Shown here piece after piece: positions 54,072 through 64,000 of a DNA stretch of 64,000 nt (position 1 is the stretch's first letter; the number at the start of each line of letters is the position of its first letter). The position numbers were made by a program, and so were the translations under genes. Origin of the DNA: Zygnema cylindricum (Eukaryota > Streptophyta > Zygnematophyceae > Zygnematales > Zygnemataceae); the NCBI GenBank assembly GCA_037447655.1, contig JBBHKE010001521.1, forward strand, positions 62,001 through 126,000, in the 5' to 3' direction. The notes below the pieces were generated by a model, which was given only the letters and a program-made list of their open reading frames with translations, had not been told where the DNA came from and made no database searches.

Positions 54072-54848
54072 CATAGAATGGTCAGACCTGATCCAAATAT
54101 ACCCCAGACTGGTAAGAAACTCATTTTGTTTCTTATTCCATTGTCAAGGGGCCAGCTTCAGTCGATATAAGGACTTTATGTGTTTGTAGACTTTGCTTTC
54201 CTCTCCTTCCTCTACAAAACCCTCTGGTTGCCGCATGATGATTTCCTCCTCCAGTTCACCGTTGAGGAAGGTAGTTTTAATATCCATCTGATGGATTTCC
54301 ATGTCTTCCGCTGCTGCTAAACTAAGGATAAACCTTACAAATGGGAATCGAACTACCGGAGCAAAGGTCTCCTCATAATCTATCACCTCTTTTTGGTTGA
54401 GCCCCTTTGCCACCAACCGAGCCTTATATCTCTCAATGGTATTATCTCAATTCAGTATCAGTTTAAATACCCGTTTACAGCCAATAGGTTTTCTATCTGG
54501 TGGACAGTCCACCAGCTCCAAAGTATTTGCCTCCATGATTGAGGCCATCTCATCATTTATGGCTTTGACCCATCTCTCTTTCTCCAGACTGTCCATTTCC
54601 TCTGAGTATGACTGAGGCTCATCTGGGTGAGGAAGCTTTATTACCTTGTGAGCAGCGTGTTTTTCTTGAAGCCTTTTGCTACTCTCCCGTCCTCCCTCAA
54701 AGTCCGAAGCTGGAATAGAGGGAAGTCTTCTATTACTCCGTATTGTCTCATCAGCTCCCCTATCCATGGAAACCGGTTTCTGACTCCTCTTCCTCTCTCT
54801 CCTCAAAGTGTGTAGAAATATGAGGAGATTCCGGTATGTCTTCCCCAT
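54072..54848 (-). pseudogene. Copia F linker and partial reverse transcriptase
   Basis: NRRLPSIPASDFEGGRESSKR, WVKAINDEMASIMEANTLELVDCPPDRKPIGCKRVF, then a stop and VAKGLNQKEVIDYEETFAPVV, KTTFLNGELEEEI and YIWIRSDHS. A stop interrupts the LKQAPRQW motif at 54144. Coding ends before the YVDD motif, at the minisatellite edge. Confidence 0.85.
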
Positions 54849-56220
54849 CTTTTATCTCCCCTAGATCTCCAATCATGTTTTCACTAGTGTCCTTTTTGGG
54901 AAGATCTAAGTCCTCCTCACTCTTGGACTCAAAACTGATTCTGATTTTCTTAGTGTAGTTGAAGGGATCAAAAGACTTCCCTTCATTCATGAGAACTAGA
55001 TGTTTTACCAGAATGATATATTGTTTAGCTAAGTCATAGACTCTGTATCCCTTGACATCCTCGTCATATCCCACAAAATATCCCGGTTTCCCTTTAGCAT
55101 CTAGTTTTAAGTTTTTCTTATCTATGTCAAGACTATATACTTGATTACCGAATACTTTCAAGTGAGAGATATTCGGTTTCTTTCCAACATATCTCTCATT
55201 AGGAGTCATCCCTTTAACAGCAGTAGTGAGGACTCTATTCTTTATGTAGTAAGCATAGTTCATGACTTCTACCCAAAATATTCTTCCAAATTTTTTATCT
55301 GCTAACATACTACATACACTATGTCCTAAAGTGCGCTTTAACCTCTCAGCTACCACATTTTGTTCTAGATTATTTGGTACAGTTTTATGATGTTGAACTC
55401 CCTCATCTCTTAAATAATCCTCAAATTGGTTAGAGGTGTACTCTCCCCCATTATCACTCATTATTCTCTTAATGGGGGTTCCATGGAACTTCTCACTCAA
55501 GGCTTTGTATTCTTTAAAGTATTTTGGTGTTTTAGACTATATATTTACGAAGTAGACCCTCGAATATTTGGACCAATCATCAGTTATTGTCAGCATGTTC
55601 CTCTTCCCCCCAACCGAAGGTACTCTAGCTGGTCCCGATATGTCTGTGTGGACCAGATCTAGTACTCTCTCACCTCTATATGTGGCAATTTTGCGAAAGG
55701 GAAGTCTGTGAGCCTTACCCTTAGCACAGCCACTACAATTATCCATCATTTCATTATCCCCAAATTGAATGCCTTCTACTACACCCAGCTTCTTCATTTC
55801 CCTCAGTCTATCAAAATGCACATGTCCCAAACGTTTATGCCAGATCATCAAGCTCGGGACACCACCATAGCAAGCACTTTTATTTTCATTACTCATGTTA
55901 AGCCTAAACATTCCTTGGCTACCCTTATCTGCTGTGAAGTAGACTTCATCCCCATACTTAGCTGTAAAGACTCCCTTTCTACTGAAGTTATCAGAATCCT
56001 TGTCATCTAATATAGAGGTAGACAAAAGGTTGTTACTCAGCTGAGGAATGTAGAGCACATCTGAAAAGGTGAGAATGGAAGTCTTACCCTCCACTAAGAC
56101 TTTCAAATCTATCGAGCCCACTAGATTTGTGATAACTACTCTCCCATCCCCATACTTTATTTCCATAGTAGGGATCTTTCTTAGCTTAGTGAAGAGGTGT
56201 CGGTAACGACACATATGCAT
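54760..56220 (-). pseudogene. Copia F GAG-pre-integrase and integrase
   Basis: MHMCRYRHLFTKLRKIP, YGDGRVVITNLVGS, IWHKRLGHVHFDRLRE, CSGCAKGKAHRLPF, TDDWSKYSRVYF, then a break near 55500-55540, MSDNGGEYTSNQFEDYL, LEQNVVAERLKRT, YYIKNRVLTTAV, SHLKVFGNQVYS, KGYRVYDLAKQ. Closest to element A by eye. The catalytic residues are visible, but the frame is broken and the family's RSDNGG is MSDNGG. Confidence 0.87.
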
Positions 56221-57145
56221 GGATGCACCTGAGTTGATGATCCATCCTTCCTCTAGAGCTTCCCAAATGGCTCAAATGGAACACTTCTGTTTCCAAGGGA
56301 TCTCCTTCTCCTTAAGATTCTCGTCAAGAAGAAGCTCCCCATCTTCCTCCTCCAAAGATTTGTCCTGCTTGGTCTCTCCTTTCACTCGTGTGACCACAAG
56401 TGCTTTCTTTTTCCTTCCGGGAGAACCCTCTCCACGATTTTCTTGAAGCTTGAGCTCCGATGGCAAAGGCCCATTGGAGTCCTCGGTTCTCCAGATTGGT
56501 TCTTTTCCCCTTTGAAGCAGTTGTACGGCTTCTTCGGATCCTTCCTCCACCGGTCTGTTTCGGCAGCTAGAGCTTGAACGCTCTCTCCTCCTCTCCGGAT
56601 CTGAATAGTGTTCTGTTACACAAGTATCATCCGGACCACGGTGTTCCACATCCAAACGATATCATCCATTTCTTGCTCTCGGTACACTATATTTTCATAC
56701 TCTTCCGGCAACTTCATAATGAGAGTGTTAACTTTCATCATCATAGTGCCTATCCATTTGTCACTTTCCATCTCCATGTACAAACAAGGGAGATCGCTGC
56801 AATAGTCCAACATTTTTCCTCCTTTGAAAGTGTAACTCGTCAGCCTTTGCTCAACAAGCTGGAGCTCCTGAATGGTGCCAGCTCTATAAATCTCCACTAA
56901 GGTCATCTAAATCTCCTCGGCCTTGAAGATGTGAATGTGAGAGGTCGCCAAAGCTTTAGTGAGGTGCCTCAGAATGAAGTGCCTGGCATTCATGTAGGTG
57001 TACTCCCACATATGAATGTCGTTTTCGTCTGTCTTCACGGCCACCACTCCGTGTGCCGTGGCAATAGGAGTGAGAGGTGTCTTCTTTCCTTTCCCTTTTT
57101 GGGACACACTGCTGTCCCCATCATCTGTCTCCTTCGTTGGAGCAA
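56221..57145 (-). pseudogene. Copia F gag, partial
   Basis: From 57107: KTDENDIHMWEYTYMNARHFILRHLTKALATSHIH, a stop, VEIYRAGTIQELQLVEQRLTSYTFKGGKMLDYCSDLPCLYMEME, LIMKLPEEYENIVYR, a stop and frameshifts, then the acidic pre-protease block ending WKQKCSI. The zinc-knuckle region is scrambled by frameshifts. The gag N-terminus is cut off by element E. Confidence 0.82.
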
Positions 57146-58201
57146 ATGTAGAAATAAATGGTCCTTGTAAAGTATTTTCTAGGTCTAAATTGGAATATAG
57201 AAAGAAGCCGAGGAAATCTACCTCTAACTTCTCTCTCCGACTCTCAAACTTGTCGCAATCACTCAGAAATTGGAGGGGAAGCTAGAGCCATGGCTATCTA
57301 GGCTATCCAGAGGTATACGGGAAATATATACTAGTTAGGGGTTTATTTACTAAAAAGATATTTGACGGCCACAGGATTTGAACCTAGTACCTGTCGGACG
57401 GTAAGCAGCCGGTAGCCGGTAACCTTAGCCGGTAAAACTTTAACTAGTGTTACTTACTAAAGGGTTTGATATTTAGTTAAACATTACCACGTTGGATAAT
57501 TCATTTAACAGTAACTGTTTACAGGATACATAGATCCAGTAATGTAAAAGTACGTATTACGGTACGGATAAGAAACCAATACCGCGCATTTATTTCTTTA
57601 GTGAAATGAATGCCGCGCATGTATTTATTACGGCTACGATTAAATGTGAATTTAATCAGACGGCCGAAATTAACGCCAAGATCGCAGAAGAGCATTTCGG
57701 CGGTTTTTGATCATAGCCACATCGGATGACACGTGGCGGAATGGCATAAGATCGCGGCATCTTCGAGGATTATGGGAGCGAATCCAGACATACCACGTGT
57801 CGACATTTATGCAATGTCGTACAATGTTCGTACAGAAAGTACATCGGCAGCTATACTTTTGTGTACGGAGGAGTAATCTGATTGGCTCCGTACATCAGTA
57901 GATAGAGTCTGTGAAAGAGATAGGACTTAGAAAAATTAGGAGATAGGACCCTCTCTCCCAAAGAACTTCTTTACAAAAGGTCAAGTTTGACCCTCCATAA
58001 CTTACTGCTCAGGGAAGAAAATTCAGAGATTTTTTTTGCTATCAACTCAAAGGAGTCTTGCCTTTACAAGGGTGAAGTAGGTTAGGTTATTATCTGCCAA
58101 GGTGACAGTTGTTTTTGCTGAAACACAAAGGGGTCAGGGTTATCCTAGAGGCTTTTAGGAAGTTGTCCACTATGAGGACTTATGGAGGTCTCAGAGTTTC
58201 A
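57146..58201 (+). repeat. 5' LTR of copia E
   Basis: 1,056 bp, TGTAGAAATAAATGG to CAGAGTTTCA, the B-type LTR in plus orientation. Gag ATG at 58182-58184. Confidence 0.88.
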
Positions 58202-58850
58202 GGTTATGGGCCAATCCTCTAGGGTACCAATCTTTAATGGAACAGGCTTCATATATAAGGAAAGTATGATGATAGGAGCTCTATGCGAAAAAAGATTTTG
58301 GGGGATAGTGAGTGGACCGTTGAGCCGTCCATCAAGTCTTTGAATCCCTCCAGGGTTTGGAGGAAGCAGATTCACCAGGAAAGAGGATCCACTTTCAACG
58401 AGGAAACAAAGGAAGGAGAGGTGGTGGACAAAGGAAAGGAAAAGGAGACGACCACACCAATAGCAACTGGTTCGGCATTCATGTCACCTATTCCGAGGAA
58501 CGAGGAGAATGATACTGAAACCTAGGACTTTAACAATATGGCGGCAAACACTTCATCCTACTCCATCTCACTCAAGGACTTCCATGTCCTTATTTGCAGG
58601 TAAAAAGGGCATCCGAACTTTGGATGGCTCTCATACAGATGTACCGAAGTGGTACGATTCAGCAACAACAATTGGCTGATGAGAAAGTTAAGGAGTATGT
58701 ATACAAAGGGGGAAATATGTTGGATTTTTGCAATGAACTTGCTACACTCTTCATGGAGCTAGAGAGTGCGGGAAAATATTTTAGTGAAAATGAAAAGGTT
58801 AACTGTTTACTAATGAAGTTACCTGATGAGTTCAAGAACATTGTCAACCG
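58182..58850 (+). pseudogene. Copia E gag, broken
   Basis: MEVSEFQVMG spans the LTR edge and a decayed primer site (GGTTATGGGCCAATCC, 58202-58217). Then FNGTGFIYKESMMIGALCEKRFWG, a frameshift, ETKEGEVVDKGKEKETTTPIATGS, a TAG near 58523, further frameshifts, and ASELWMALIQMYRSGTIQQQQLADEKVKEYVYKGGNMLDFCNELATLFMELESAG, LLMKLPDEF. It is interrupted by the LTR of D. Confidence 0.87.
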
Positions 58851-59898
58851 GGAGAATCTAAGACCTCCATAAGTCCTCAGAGTAGACAGCTTCCAAGAAG
58901 CCTCTAGGATAATCCTGAACCCTTTGTGTTTCAACAAAAAAAAACTGCCACCTTGGCAGACAAAAACCCTGACCACCTCCACCCTTGTGAAGATAAGACT
59001 CCCCTGAGTCGGTAGCAAAAAGAATCTCTGAATTTGCTCCCCTGAGCAGTAAGTTATGGAGGGTCAAAGTTGACCTTTTGTACAGAAGCTCTCTGGGAGA
59101 GGGGGTCCTATCTTCAAATTTTTCTAAGTCATATCTCTCTCACAGACTCTATCTACTGATATACGGAACCAATCAGAATTGAGTTTCGTACGCAAAAGTA
59201 TAGCTGCCGGTGTACTTTATGTACGGACATTGTACGACATGCCCTAAATGTCGACACATGTCATATTCGGATTCGGTGCTATAATCTCAGGAGATTCCAC
59301 GATCCAACGTAATTTCGCCACGCATCATCCGATGTGGCGATGGCCACAAACCGGCGAAATCTTCCTCTGCGATCTCGGCGCTAATCCCGGCCGTCTGATT
59401 AAATTCGGATTTAACCGTAGCCGTAATAAATACATGCACGGTATTTGTTTCAATTACGAAACAAATGCGCGGTATTGATTTTTGTCCGTACCGTAATTCG
59501 TACATTATGTGTTACTCGATCTATGTATCCCGTAATCCTTTTCAGTTAAATGATTTATCGCACGAATAATCATTTAAATAAATATCAAACTATATGCTAC
59601 GTAACACTACCGCTAAGCTTAACGGCTAAGGCTACACCTATTTCCTGTCTGCCGGCCGGTAGGTACAAGGATCAATTCCTGCCGCCGGCACGTACCTTTT
59701 AAATAAATAAACCCTAACTAATATAAATTTCCCGTAAACCTCAGGATAGCCTAGGTAGCCATGGCTCTAGCATCCTCTCCAATTTCTCAATGACTGCGAC
59801 AAGTTTGAGAGTTGGAGAGAGAAGTTAGAGGTAGACTGCCTCGGCTTCTTTATTTCTTTTCAGACCTAGAAAATACTTTAAAACCATTAGTTTCTACA
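58851..59898 (-). repeat. 3' LTR of copia D
   Basis: 1,048 bp, same family as the B LTRs. The outer end is mutated (GGAGAATCTAAG instead of TGAAACTCTGAG); the inner end is TTTCTACA. The purine tract CTAGAAAATAAGGGGAG (minus strand) lies at 59899-59915. Confidence 0.9.
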
Positions 59899-59911
59899 CT
59901 CCCCTTATTTT

Positions 59912-61087
59912 CTAGTCAATCTTTAATTTCAGACCACACTTCTCCCTGCAGAAAATTAGCTTAGGGGAAGGCACAGGTTTGGTCATCATATCTGCTACCA
60001 TCTCACTATCTGGTCTGTACTCTAAACTGATTATTTTGTTTTCTACTTTTTCTCTAACAAAGCTGAGTCTGATGTCCATGTGTTTGGCTTTAAAATGATA
60101 TTTAGGATTGGCAGAAATAACGATTGCTGCCTGATTATCACAATATGTTTTCTGCACACCACTCTTAAGGTGACCAAGCTCACCAAGCAAAGACTTGACC
60201 CACATCAATTCTTTTACAGCAGAGCAAGAGGCCATATACTCAGCCTCCATGGTGGACTGAGCAATAACCTTTTGCTGTTTGCTACTCCAACAGTAAGCCC
60301 CATCACCCATATATAAAACATATCCAGAAGTGCATCTCCTCATCGGAGCATCACCATAACTGGCATCACTCCAAGTAGTGATGGTAGTATTCTCCCCACC
60401 CAAATGCAACCACAGATCCCTAGTTCCTACCAAATATCTAAGGACTCTCTTAGCTGCCTCCCAATCCTTCTTAGTGGGAGCATTTAGACTTCTACTCAAC
60501 ACTCCTACAGCTGCAGGTAAATCCGGCCGGGTACAATTCATAAAATAGATTAGACTTCCCACTACTTGCCTGTAAGGAATAGTGTGCATGAACTTCTGTT
60601 CATCAAGAGATAATTCCTCGTCTAAAGCTATGACTCCTTCTTCCTCACTCCCCTCACTTCCCTTCTTCAACTCCATTGGAGTTGTACAACTATTAGCTTT
60701 ATCCATTTGAAATTTTTCAAGCATGTTCCCTATTGCTTCCTTTTGAGTCAGTCTTATATGTTTCATTTTTCGGTCTCTCTCTACTTGAATTCCCAAAATA
60801 TATCTTGCTTCTCCCATATCCTTCATGTCAAATCTCCCTTTAAGATCGGTTTTCAGTTTGTTAATTTTTTCAATTGATTTACTTAAAACAAGCAAATCAT
60901 CAACATAAATTGCAATAAATATAAAACCTCCCTCATCTTCGAAAACATAGATTGAGTGATCTGAGCTCATCCGAATATATCCCAGACCGGTAAGAAACTC
61001 ATCAAGCTTCTTATTCTATTGTCGAGGTGCTTGTTTCAAACCATAAAGAGAATTAATTAGCCGGCATACCTTACTCTCCTCTCCTTC
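59912..61087 (-). pseudogene. Copia D reverse transcriptase (part) and RNase H
   Basis: A clean frame of 352 codons from 60970 down: SSDHSIYVFEDEGGFIFIAIYVDDLLVLS (YVDD), MKDMGEARYILGIQ, TTWSDASYGDAPMRRCTSGYVLY, STMEAEYMAS, CDNQAAIVI, ending CGLKLKID. The same frame continues upstream through a TAG at 61016-61018 (Trp to stop in the RQWNKK motif). This copy lacks the 14-bp duplication seen in B. Confidence 0.92.
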
Positions 61088-62848
61088 CTACACAAAACCT
61101 TCGGGTTGTCGCATGATGATCTCTTCTTCCAATTCTCCATGCAAAAAGGTTGTCTTGATGTCCATCTGATGCACTTCCATGTCTTCCGCCGCTGCTAAAC
61201 TGAGAAGTATGCGGACGGAGGGAAATCTGACCACCGGGGCAAAGGTTTCCTCGTAGTCTATTCCTTCCTTTTGTGTAAATCCCTTTGCCACTAATCTGGC
61301 CTTGTAGCTCTCGATTGTGTTATCTGGGTTCAGTTTTAATTTGAATACCCACTTACAACCGATTGGTTTTCGGTTAGGTGAGCTGTCCACCAGCTCCCAA
61401 GTATCGGCTGCCATGATTGAAGCTATCTCCTCATTGATGGCTGTCTTCCACCGGTTTCTTTCTGGACAAGTCATCGCCTCTCCAAGAGTTTGAGGTTCAT
61501 CTTGATGAGATAGTTTAGTTACCTTGTTATTAACCTGTTTTTCTTGCAGTCTTTTGCTACTTCTCCTCCCCCCCTCAAAATCTGAGGCTGGAATAGATGG
61601 TTGTCGTGGATTCTTTCGAACAAACTCGGCTTCTCCTGTATCCCTTGATTCCGAATCAATTTCCACCATGTCTTCCGCTTCGAGTAGAGTTGTCACTGGA
61701 GTTTCCACAGCCGAGTCCTTTTCGGTCTGATTTGGTCCTGCAAGAATGTCATCTTCTCTAAAACCTGGATAGTTAGGGAGCTCAAAGTCATCGGAATTTT
61801 CTAACTCAAATCTGAATTTTACTGACTTCGTATATTTGAAGTGATCCACAGACTTTCCTTCATCCATAACTACTTGATGCTTTACTAAGATTATATCTTC
61901 CCTTTTTAGATCATAAACTCTATATCTTTTAACATCCTCTTCATATCCTGATAAGTATCCCGGTTTTCCTTTAGGATCTAGCTTCCAATTGGACCGATCA
62001 GTATCTAGACTGAATACTTGATTGCCGAAAACCTTTAAGTGAGATATGTCTGGTTTTCGGCCTGTCCATCTCTCATAAGGTGTTTGATCTTTTATAGCTG
62101 AAGTAAGAACTCTATTCTTGAAGTAATTAGCACAGTTCATTGCTTCTGCCCAAAACCTTTTTCCTATCTTTTTATGTGACAACATACTTCAAGCACTATC
62201 ACTTAGTGTTCTATTTAACCTTTCAGCTACCCCATTCTGTTCCGGATTTTCTGGAACTGTGTTTTTGTGTTGAACCCCATCTTCCCTCAAAAAATCCTCA
62301 AACTGGTTAGAAGTATACTCTCCACCATTGTCACTCCTTACTCTCTTGATTGGAGTTTCATGGAGTTTTTCGCTCCATGCTTTATATTGTGTAAAACAAT
62401 CCTCAGCTTCGGACTTGTTTTTCAAAAAATATACCCTGGAATACCGAGACCAATCATCAGTTATAGTCATCATAAATCTCTTCCCCCCCGGTGAGGGCAC
62501 TTTAGCCGCTCCCCAAATATCTGTGTGTACTAGATCTATAATTTTTTCTCCCTTATAAGTGGCTGACTTAGGAAAAGGTAATCTGTGTTTTTTACCTTGA
62601 GCACATCCACTACAATCACTTATATCATCACTTTCACTGAACTAAATCCCTTCCACCACTCCCATCTTTTTCATCTCTCTTAACTTATCTAGATTCACAT
62701 GCCCAAGCCTCTTATGCCACATCATAATATCATGAACACCAGCATAATAAAGTTTCTTCTTTTCATTACTTAAGATCAGCCTAAACATCCCATGGCTACC
62801 TTTCTCAGCAATGAAATAGACATCCTCCTCAAAACTAGCAGTAAAGAC
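61088..62848 (-). pseudogene. Copia D integrase, linker and start of reverse transcriptase
   Basis: One frame broken by in-frame stops at 61088-61090 (after MRQPEGFV), 62189-62191 (after TLSDSA) and 62642-62644 (within GIQFSES). Motifs: TDDWSRY, RSDNGGEY, NGVAERLNR, AEAMNCANYFKNRV, KPGYLSGYEEDVKRYRVYDL, WVFKLKLNPDNT, QMDIKTTFLHGELEEE. Unlike B, the frame at KPGY is not shifted, so the B deletion is private to that copy. Confidence 0.92.
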
Positions 62849-64000
62849 TCATTCCCTAGTGCTAGTGAAAAATTCCTTATCATCTAATACTGATGTAGAG
62901 ATAAGATTTTTGTTCAGCTCCGGAATAAACAATACATCGGAGAATGTTAATATGGATGTCTTTCCTTCTACTAACACTTTCATATCTACCGATCCTACAA
63001 GACTAGTGGTTACTATCCTCCCATCCCCGTACTCTATCTCTACGGTGGGAATCTTTCTTATCTTAGTGAATAGGTGTCTATCCTTACACATGTGCATGGA
63101 GGAACCTTAATCTAGAATCCAGCCTGCTTCACCTTTCAATCCACCGTAAGCACATTTATGCCTTCGTGGAATTTCGACCTCATTTTTCGCCTCCAACTCC
63201 TCATCCAAAAGGAGCTCATCGTCCTCGTCCTCGGATTCTGCCTCAAGTCCTGTGTGACAAGGGACTTTTTCTTTTCTCTCGGGGTACCACCGGTCTGCCC
63301 CTCCTTTAACCTAAGCTCAGTTAGCTTAGTGCACTGTGCCATATAGTGCCCCGGTTTCTTACAAAAATGACATAAACCTTTGGGAGCCCTTGGTTCGAAC
63401 TCGTCGGCCTGTTTTTTTTGCTCCCTACCCCTATAGTTTCCGAATGGTTTTCGGGAATCCTTGTTCCTCCAATCAGTCGCTGTTGCTAAAGCTTGGCCAC
63501 TCTTTCCTCCCCTTCGGATCTCAATTGTATTCTCTTGAACGAGAATCATCCCTACCACTGAGTTCCATATCCACCTTGAGTCAAGCAAGTCCTGCACACG
63601 GTAAACTATGTTCACGAACTCATCAAGTAACTTCATCAATAAACAGTTAACCTTTTCTTTTTCACTAAAATCTTTTCCCGCACTCTGTAGCTCCATGAAG
63701 AGTGTAGGAAGCTCATTGCGAAAATCCAACATATTTCCCCCTTTGTATACATACTCCTTAACTTTGTGATCAGCCAACTATTGTTACTGAATCGTACCAC
63801 TTCGGTACATCTCTATGAGAGCCATCCAAAGATCGGATGCCTTTTCTACCTGCAAATGAGGACATGTAAGTCCTTGAGTGAGATGGCGTAGGATGAAGTG
63901 CTATGCCACCATATTGTTGAAGTCCCAGGTTTTAGTATCATTCTCCTCATTCCTCGGAATAGGTGACATGAATGTCAAAGCAGTTGCTATTGGTGTGGTT
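62849..64000 (-). pseudogene. Copia D gag and protease, partial
   Basis: Gag MLDFRNELPTLFMEL, LLMKLLDEFVNIVYR, knuckle CHFCKKPGHYMAQC. A TAG lies at 63778-63780 and a one-base deletion near 63249. The protease is hit exactly in its catalytic triad: the Ser codon of Asp-Ser-Gly is TAA (63107-63109). Another TGA is at 62849-62851. The gag N-terminus lies beyond the window. Confidence 0.9.

Larger units (their letters stand above)
54072..57145 (-). mobile_element. Degenerate copia element F, truncated
   Basis: The A-like copia lineage on the minus strand: gag, protease, integrase, linker and the first part of reverse transcriptase. It is cut at 54072 by the minisatellite and at 57145 by the LTR of element E. 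No LTR of its own is in the window unless it lies beyond nested copies to the right. Confidence 0.88.
57146..58850 (+). mobile_element. Copia element E, 5' LTR and start of gag
   Basis: Inserted into F in the opposite orientation; GCAAA (57141-57145) is the expected left target duplication. It is interrupted at 58850 by element D, so the rest should lie right of the window. The gag is frameshifted. Confidence 0.87.
58851..64000 (-). mobile_element. Copia element D, 3' part (B family)
   Basis: Inserted in the gag of E, minus strand. 3' LTR at 58851-59898, then pol and gag up to the window edge; the 5' LTR is outside. AACCG (58846-58850) is the expected target duplication. Very similar to B across pol but with at least seven in-frame stops. 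Confidence 0.93.

Noticed and set aside
53541-54074. 177-codon Leu/Pro repeat ORF as a real gene
   Set aside because: It is one of several frames kept open by a 60-bp period, and it starts and ends at repeat edges without flanking gene structure.

Overview
This 64-kb window appears to be made almost entirely of transposable elements from a eukaryotic genome. I found no host protein gene and no rRNA or tRNA gene. The host is probably a streptophyte, most likely an alga or a non-seed plant. The copia primer-binding sites match the anticodon arm of a plant-type initiator tRNA (C-C-A-C pairing rather than the vertebrate form), and one gypsy element carries a plant-style integrase chromodomain. 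Species cannot be read from the sequence.

Layout. 1-3633: 3' half of a copia element (A) with an open pol and its 3' LTR. 3634-4391: unclassified repeat. 4392-10250: degenerate copia (G) with a truncated 5' LTR and an antisense piece of another copia family inside it. 11493-18464: full-length chromodomain gypsy (gypsy-1) with an extra ORF before the 3' LTR. 18735-21030: dispersed repeats, an inverted-repeat structure and a copia gag relic. 22956-22965: ten-N gap. 23268-24709: 3' end of a second gypsy-1-type copy with a solo copia LTR inside its LTR. 24710-34231: remains of a different gypsy (gypsy-2), broken by a solo LTR (24892-25937) and a complete copia (B, 27726-34190, TSD CCCCG). Read across B, gypsy-2 ends in a PHD-type zinc finger. 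37859-50597: large foldback hairpin broken by copia H (38656-50512, TSD GCTTG). The 5' LTR of H is broken by a probable solo LTR (44654-46022), and its last base pairs are the target of a very young non-autonomous copia C (46027-50398, TSD AAGTG). 53401-54060: 60-bp minisatellite. 54072-57145: copia F (minus strand), interrupted by copia E (plus strand, 57146 on), which is interrupted by copia D (minus strand, 58851 past the window end).

How it works together. A, B, C, D, E, F and H belong to related copia lineages with roughly 1-kb LTRs. In those whose LTR-gag junction is visible (B, C, E, H), the gag start codon lies inside the 3' end of the LTR, so the reading frame runs through the LTR edge and through a primer-binding site for a half-molecule of initiator tRNA-Met. 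G and gypsy-1 instead use the ordinary site for the tRNA 3' end. Most copies are inactivated by nonsense mutations and small indels. A (the part visible) and C look youngest. C lacks protease, integrase and reverse transcriptase cores, yet its two LTRs are almost identical, so it was probably mobilised in trans.

Limits: every domain call is by eye from conserved motifs. Coordinates of LTR ends rest on TG..CA edges, target-site duplications and pairwise reading. Divergence figures are rough counts.
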